From NCBI GenBank assembly GCA_963712165.1, contig CAVQGY010000005.1:124001-188000 (forward strand): a stretch of 64,000 nt of DNA, given 5' to 3'. The position numbers and the translations under genes are program-made. Source of the stretch: B10-G9 sp963712165. GTDB taxonomy: Bacteria; Chloroflexota; Anaerolineae; Anaerolineales; UBA11858. The notes beneath the pieces are model-generated. The model made no database searches. It was not told the origin of the DNA and saw only the letters and a list, made by a program, of their open reading frames with translations. This document shows positions 60,924-64,000 of the stretch, piece by piece. How positions within the stretch are numbered: position 1 is the first letter of the stretch; every line of letters starts with the position of its first letter.

Positions 60924-61583
60924 TCAGCTATCCTGGTCAGGTATATGAGATATGCCCAGCCTGATCACTAAATAGAGATGAGTGAATACTGTGGCCAGAA
61001 CAATAACCGGTATGATCCAGATATGGAGAGAGAAGAATCTGGATAATGTGACCGCGCTTAAATCCGTTCCTCCCCGCAGGACCCGGAGTATGAACTCTCC
61101 TATCCCTGGTACTGTGCCAGCGATCTCTGTGCCGACCGTAGTAGCCCAGTAGGAACGCTGGTTCCAGGGCAGCAGGTACCCGGTGAAACCCATGCCCAGG
61201 GCACAGATCAGCAGTACCACACCTGTGATCCAGGTAACTTCCCGGGGATATTTATATGCCCCGTAAAAGAACACCCTCAGCAGGTGGATAAAAGCGGTCA
61301 GGATCAATAACGAAGCCCCCCAATGGTGCAGGCCTCGGATCAGCCAGCCGAACTTGACACCAGTCATAATGAAGGTGATGCTGTCGTAGGCATGATCTGG
61401 CGTGGGGACATAATAAACGGATAATAAAATGCCGGTGATACCCTGCATGGCGCCCAGGAACAAGCTGGCGCTGCCCAGTGTGAACCACCAATTCACCTTG
61501 GGAACCTTACGGTCAAGGACAGTGTCGTAAATCCCTTCCAGGCCCAAGCGCTCATCTAACCAGCTGAAAACCTTCTGTGCCAT
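60924..61583 (-). CDS. Cytochrome b (b6-type N-terminal half) of the bc complex
   Basis: 219 residues, four membrane helices. Heme b ligands: His86 and His100 in helix B ('GLHHWGASLLILTAFIHLLR') and His187 and His202 in helix D ('SLHIWIIP', 'FTHLYLV'), the 14-residue spacing typical of b6 proteins. 'GMGFTGYLLPWNQRSYWATT' is the quinone-site region. It starts one base after the Rieske gene stop. Confidence 0.95.
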   Translation of the reverse strand: MAQKVFSWLDERLGLEGIYDTVLDRKVPKVNWWFTLGSASLFLGAMQGITGILLSVYYVPTPDHAYDSITFIMTGVKFGWLIRGLHHWGASLLILTAFIHLLRVFFYGAYKYPREVTWITGVVLLICALGMGFTGYLLPWNQRSYWATTVGTEIAGTVPGIGEFILRVLRGGTDLSAVTLSRFFSLHIWIIPVIVLATVFTHLYLVIRLGISHIPDQDS

Positions 61584-61584
61584 A

Positions 61585-62079
61585 TTAACCTTCCCTCAGG
61601 TGAATGAATAATTGACCCCCATCCATTTTGGTTTCATACCGGTCCATGGGGCGAGGGGGCGGACCAGAGACCACCTCACCGTGTTTGCCGAAATAGGCTG
61701 CATGGCAGGGACAGTAGAAACCTTCCTGCTCAGCATCCCAGTTTACACGGCAGCTGAGGTGGGTGCAGACATCCGAGAAAACGACCACATCCTTCCCTTC
61801 CTCCCGGAGGACATACACTCCATAGCTTTGGCTGCTTCTCTCCCAGCCGTTGATCTTTGTGAGGGTAAAATTGAACAGGGTAGGTGAGTTAAATGGATAA
61901 TTTTCCAGGATGCCCAGGGATATCCACTCATCTCCTGCATCTCTTCCTAAAGCAGGTGAGATAAAATACTGGATAACAGGCAACCCTACGACAGCTGCCA
62001 TGAGAGTTCCCAGGGATGAAGTGACGATCTTTACAAAACTTCGCCTGTCCATAACTGGTGAACGATATTTCCTTGGCAT
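61585..62079 (-). CDS. Rieske iron-sulfur protein of the bc complex
   Basis: 164 residues. A twin-arginine-like N-terminus ('DRRSFVKIV') and one membrane helix anchor it outside. Rieske cluster ligands are Cys105 and His107 ('CTHLSC') and Cys123 and His126 ('CPCH'), with Cys110 and Cys125 forming the usual disulfide. 'GEVVSGPPPRPMDRYE' is the Pro loop. The ATG follows CTGGAG. It heads the operon and is divergent from sdhC. Confidence 0.95.
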   Translation of the reverse strand: MPRKYRSPVMDRRSFVKIVTSSLGTLMAAVVGLPVIQYFISPALGRDAGDEWISLGILENYPFNSPTLFNFTLTKINGWERSSQSYGVYVLREEGKDVVVFSDVCTHLSCRVNWDAEQEGFYCPCHAAYFGKHGEVVSGPPPRPMDRYETKMDGGQLFIHLREG

Positions 62080-62140
62080 AGATCACTCCAGGTTGTAGAT
62101 GTGTGAAATATTCGTTTTAATGATTACAGAGTACCGTTTG

Positions 62141-62156
62141 TGTGAAAGTATTCACT
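62141..62156. promoter_or_regulatory. CRP-like palindrome 1 (petA/sdhC intergenic)
   Basis: TGTGA-AAGTAT-TCACT matches the CRP pattern TGTGA-N6-TCACA at nine of ten positions. It lies in the 247-base divergent region between the bc and sdh operons. Confidence 0.5.
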
Positions 62157-62208
62157 CATTATAGACCAGAACCCCTATTGAGTCTGATGATATCTGAGAC
62201 TAACAAAC

Positions 62209-62224
62209 TGTGAGAAATGTCACT
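62209..62224. promoter_or_regulatory. CRP-like palindrome 2 (petA/sdhC intergenic)
   Basis: TGTGA-GAAATG-TCACT, with the same half-sites as palindrome 1 and 68 bases from it (about six to seven helical turns). Together they suggest a CRP-family regulator controlling both respiratory operons. Confidence 0.5.
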
Positions 62225-62326
62225 TTCAATATTAGGGCTTTAAATGACATAATGAAGGGATAAATCAGATCCTGGATCCGAAGCCAGGATATTTTCTTTT
62301 TCTGCCCAGGCATTAAGGAGGAGAAT

Positions 62327-62713
62327 ATGGCGCTAAACCGCAGAGTTGGTTTAATCGCGGGAGCGAAATACAAAGGGGGCGGTCCAATGTTAGCCTGGAT
62401 CCTCCACCGCATTTCCGGTTTGGGGATCATCCTGTTTGTGGCCCTACACGTGATAGCATCCTTCTTAACCCAGCAGATGGGGAGTGACCTGGGGATCTCG
62501 ATCAATATCATCTACGAATCGATCTACTTCCAGTTGTTTATTGTATTCTGCGCCATCTTCCATGGTGTGAATGGCTTCAGGATCATTGTCTTGGATATCT
62601 GGCCTCGTTTGATCCGTTATCAAAAAGAAGCCACCTGGTTGGAGTGGTTCGTGGTTTTACCCCTTTATACTCTCATCGCATTTATCATGATCCAGCGTTT
62701 TCTCGCGGGATAA
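62327..62713 (+). CDS. sdhC: Succinate dehydrogenase cytochrome b subunit (SdhC)
   Basis: 128 residues with three membrane helices. 'PMLAWILHRISGLGIILFVA' followed by L-H-V is the SdhC signature, with the quinone-site Ser replaced or shifted; 'IFHGVNGFRIIVLDI' carries the heme b His ligand. It anchors SdhAB and binds heme and quinone. The ATG follows AGGAGGAG. sdhD follows after 18 bases. Confidence 0.9.
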   Translation: MALNRRVGLIAGAKYKGGGPMLAWILHRISGLGIILFVALHVIASFLTQQMGSDLGISINIIYESIYFQLFIVFCAIFHGVNGFRIIVLDIWPRLIRYQKEATWLEWFVVLPLYTLIAFIMIQRFLAG

Positions 62714-62731
62714 ATAGTCAAGGAGTCAGGT

Positions 62732-63151
62732 ATGCGATCAAAAGCAATGCCAAAACCCAGCTGGAATCTGGAATACCTGATGTGGATCTTCACTCGCATA
62801 TCAGGTTTAACCTTGATCCTGCTGGCGGTCCTGGGCATCTCCCTCGGCTTGTTGATGGGTGCCAGGAACCAGATGGATATGGGAACCCTGATGCGCTGGG
62901 CGTTTTTCCCCAACTCCAATCATGTCCTGGATAGTGAGATCCCGGATATTTTCTTGTGGGCGAATGGTTTCTGGCAGATCATGCAGATCCTGGTGGTCTT
63001 CTTTGGGGCTACTCATGGTTTTAATGGCCTGCGAGTCGTCCTGGAAGATTACACTTCGCCAGGAATCTGGCAGGCGGTCCTGCGGTTTGTGATCTTCCTG
63101 TTGTGGGTCTTTTCCGGATTAGTAGCTATTTACGTCATTCTCGGCTCCTGA
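62732..63151 (+). CDS. sdhD: Succinate dehydrogenase membrane anchor subunit (SdhD)
   Basis: 139 residues with three membrane helices. 'YLMWIFTRISGLTLILLAVL' and 'ATHGFNGLRVVLEDY' (heme-side His) mirror SdhC, as expected for the paired anchor subunit. The start follows AAGGAGTCAGGT. It lies between sdhC and sdhA. Confidence 0.87.
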   Translation: MRSKAMPKPSWNLEYLMWIFTRISGLTLILLAVLGISLGLLMGARNQMDMGTLMRWAFFPNSNHVLDSEIPDIFLWANGFWQIMQILVVFFGATHGFNGLRVVLEDYTSPGIWQAVLRFVIFLLWVFSGLVAIYVILGS

Positions 63152-63164
63152 GAGGAGAGCAGCT

Positions 63165-64000
63165 ATGCAAAAACATCAATATGAAGTTGTAGTAGTAGGA
63201 GCTGGGGGAGCGGGGTTAACTGCCGCCCTGTATGCTTCCCAGAATGCCAGTACAGCCGTGATCAGCAAACTCTACCCCACCCGGTCCCATACCGGTGCGG
63301 CCCAGGGAGGGATCGGGGCAGCCCTGGGAAATACCGAAGAGGACCATCCCGAGTGGCATGCATTCGACACCGTTAAGGGGAGTGATTACCTGGGCGACCA
63401 GGATGCGATTGAATTCATGGCAGCTGAAGCTGTGGATGCTGTTTATGAACTGGAACATATGGGACTGCCTTTCAGCCGCAACCCGGACGGCACGATCGCC
63501 CAGCGGCCCTTTGGCGGACATACCAATAACGATACCGGTAAACCGGTCCGGAGGGCTTGTTATGCAGCTGACCGGACAGGTCACATGATCCTCCAGACCC
63601 TCTACCAGCAAAGTATTAAGAACCAGGTCAAGTTCTTTGATGAGTTTTATGTGCTGGACCTCCTGATCGTTGATGGAAAAACAGCCGGACTGGTAGCCTT
63701 GGAGCTGGCAACAGGTGAGATGCATATATTCCAGGCCAAGGCTGTGATCATCGCCACAGGCGGCCACGGCCGGGTCTGGCAAACTACCTCAAATGCTTAC
63801 TCATATACTGGCGATGGTGTAGCCCTGACTATGCGGAAAGGCATCCCTGCCGAGGATATGGAATTCTATCAGTTCCATCCTACCGGGATCTACCGCATGG
63901 GCATCCTGATCACTGAAGGAGTACGCGGAGAAGGTGGTGTGCTGATCAATGGAGAAGGGGACCGCTTCATGGAGACCTATGCCCCGACAGTGAAAGACCT
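63165..64000 (+). CDS. sdhA: Succinate dehydrogenase flavoprotein subunit (partial, C-terminus outside window)
   Basis: The first 278 residues. ATG 63165 follows GAGGAG. FAD-binding 'VVVVGAGGAGLTAALYAS' and 'YPTRSHTGAAQGGIGAAL', whose His42 should carry the covalent FAD. 'FGGHTNNDTGKPVRRACYAA' and 'EFYQFHPTGIYRMG' are active-site segments. SdhA oxidises succinate to fumarate. sdhB is expected beyond the window. Confidence 0.95.
   Translation, partial: MQKHQYEVVVVGAGGAGLTAALYASQNASTAVISKLYPTRSHTGAAQGGIGAALGNTEEDHPEWHAFDTVKGSDYLGDQDAIEFMAAEAVDAVYELEHMGLPFSRNPDGTIAQRPFGGHTNNDTGKPVRRACYAADRTGHMILQTLYQQSIKNQVKFFDEFYVLDLLIVDGKTAGLVALELATGEMHIFQAKAVIIATGGHGRVWQTTSNAYSYTGDGVALTMRKGIPAEDMEFYQFHPTGIYRMGILITEGVRGEGGVLINGEGDRFMETYAPTVKD

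Noticed and set aside
1..64000. Mobile elements, CRISPR arrays, defence or biosynthetic clusters
   Set aside because: No transposase, integrase, regularly spaced repeat, toxin-antitoxin, nuclease-island or modular synthase pattern was seen; the repeats at 6432 and 28333 are not spacer arrays.

Overview
The window reads as chromosomal DNA of a respiring member of the Chloroflexota (Anaerolineae-like). This is inferred from gene content, not from an rRNA gene. The pointers are: a riboflavin ABC importer of the RibXYZ type behind an FMN riboswitch; a bacterial Elp3; a System I cytochrome c maturation cluster whose CcmE carries the C-x3-Y variant; a b6-type quinol:cytochrome c reductase whose subunit IV is fused to a diheme cytochrome c; and a deazaflavin-type nitroreductase. 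There is no prophage, insertion sequence, CRISPR array or obvious genomic island. Coding density is high and gene order is mostly short operons.

Layout. 1-6420: a GNAT fragment cut by the window edge, a DUF429 nuclease-like protein, a lipid kinase, a helicase-associated-domain protein, then a Trm9-like tRNA methyltransferase divergent from Elp3. 6432-6762: two tandem 170-bp units made of hairpins. 6806-12566 (minus strand): the core block rpsB-tsf / pyrH / frr / uppS-cdsA-glpX. 12829-15960: DUF4342 protein, then promoter, FMN riboswitch, two terminators and ribXYZ. 16038-23705: cytochrome c maturation genes ccmE-F-H-G, a zinc-ribbon protein, a lipoprotein and ccmA-B-C-D. 23828-30833: mixed accessory genes, including a frameshifted lipoprotein gene, a CPBP protease with PPK2, and a secreted hydrolase. 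30907-33682 (minus): an ECF sigma factor, a DUF5667 protein, a DUF5666 protein and a lipoprotein. 33767-37209: diguanylate cyclase, DUF2461, nitroreductase, fumarase beta-type subunit. 37214-44102: mtnP, archease-rtcB, YbaK deacylase, thyA-folA and uvrB. 44111-55346: PHP phosphoesterase, secG, an orphan peptide-binding protein, a Ca2+-type P-ATPase, a DsbA-like protein, ferredoxin, an S9 peptidase, rnhB and a glycosyltransferase. 55358-58750: a membrane protein, tRNA-Pro, a methyltransferase, Hsp20 and an alpha/beta hydrolase. 58879-64000: a coiled-coil membrane protein, then the divergent bc complex (petA-petB-petD/cyt c) and sdhCDA, the last cut by the window end.

Functional links. The ccm genes mature c-type cytochromes such as the diheme domain fused to bc subunit IV. 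Succinate dehydrogenase feeds quinol to that complex, and the two operons share an intergenic region with two CRP-like palindromes. ccmE and ccmF each sit behind a 5-4-5 palindrome of the FNR/CRP type. Three RNA-directed functions lie in the window: Elp3 with Trm9-like (wobble uridine), archease with RtcB (RNA ligation) and YbaK (editing of mischarged tRNA).

Most interesting: the Elp3/Trm9-like pair, the covarying 170-bp tandem element, the riboswitch with a visible antiterminator, the CRP/FNR-like sites around respiratory operons, and the sigma-factor operon with a duplicated uncharacterised domain. All assignments come from reading motifs and context; no database search was run.
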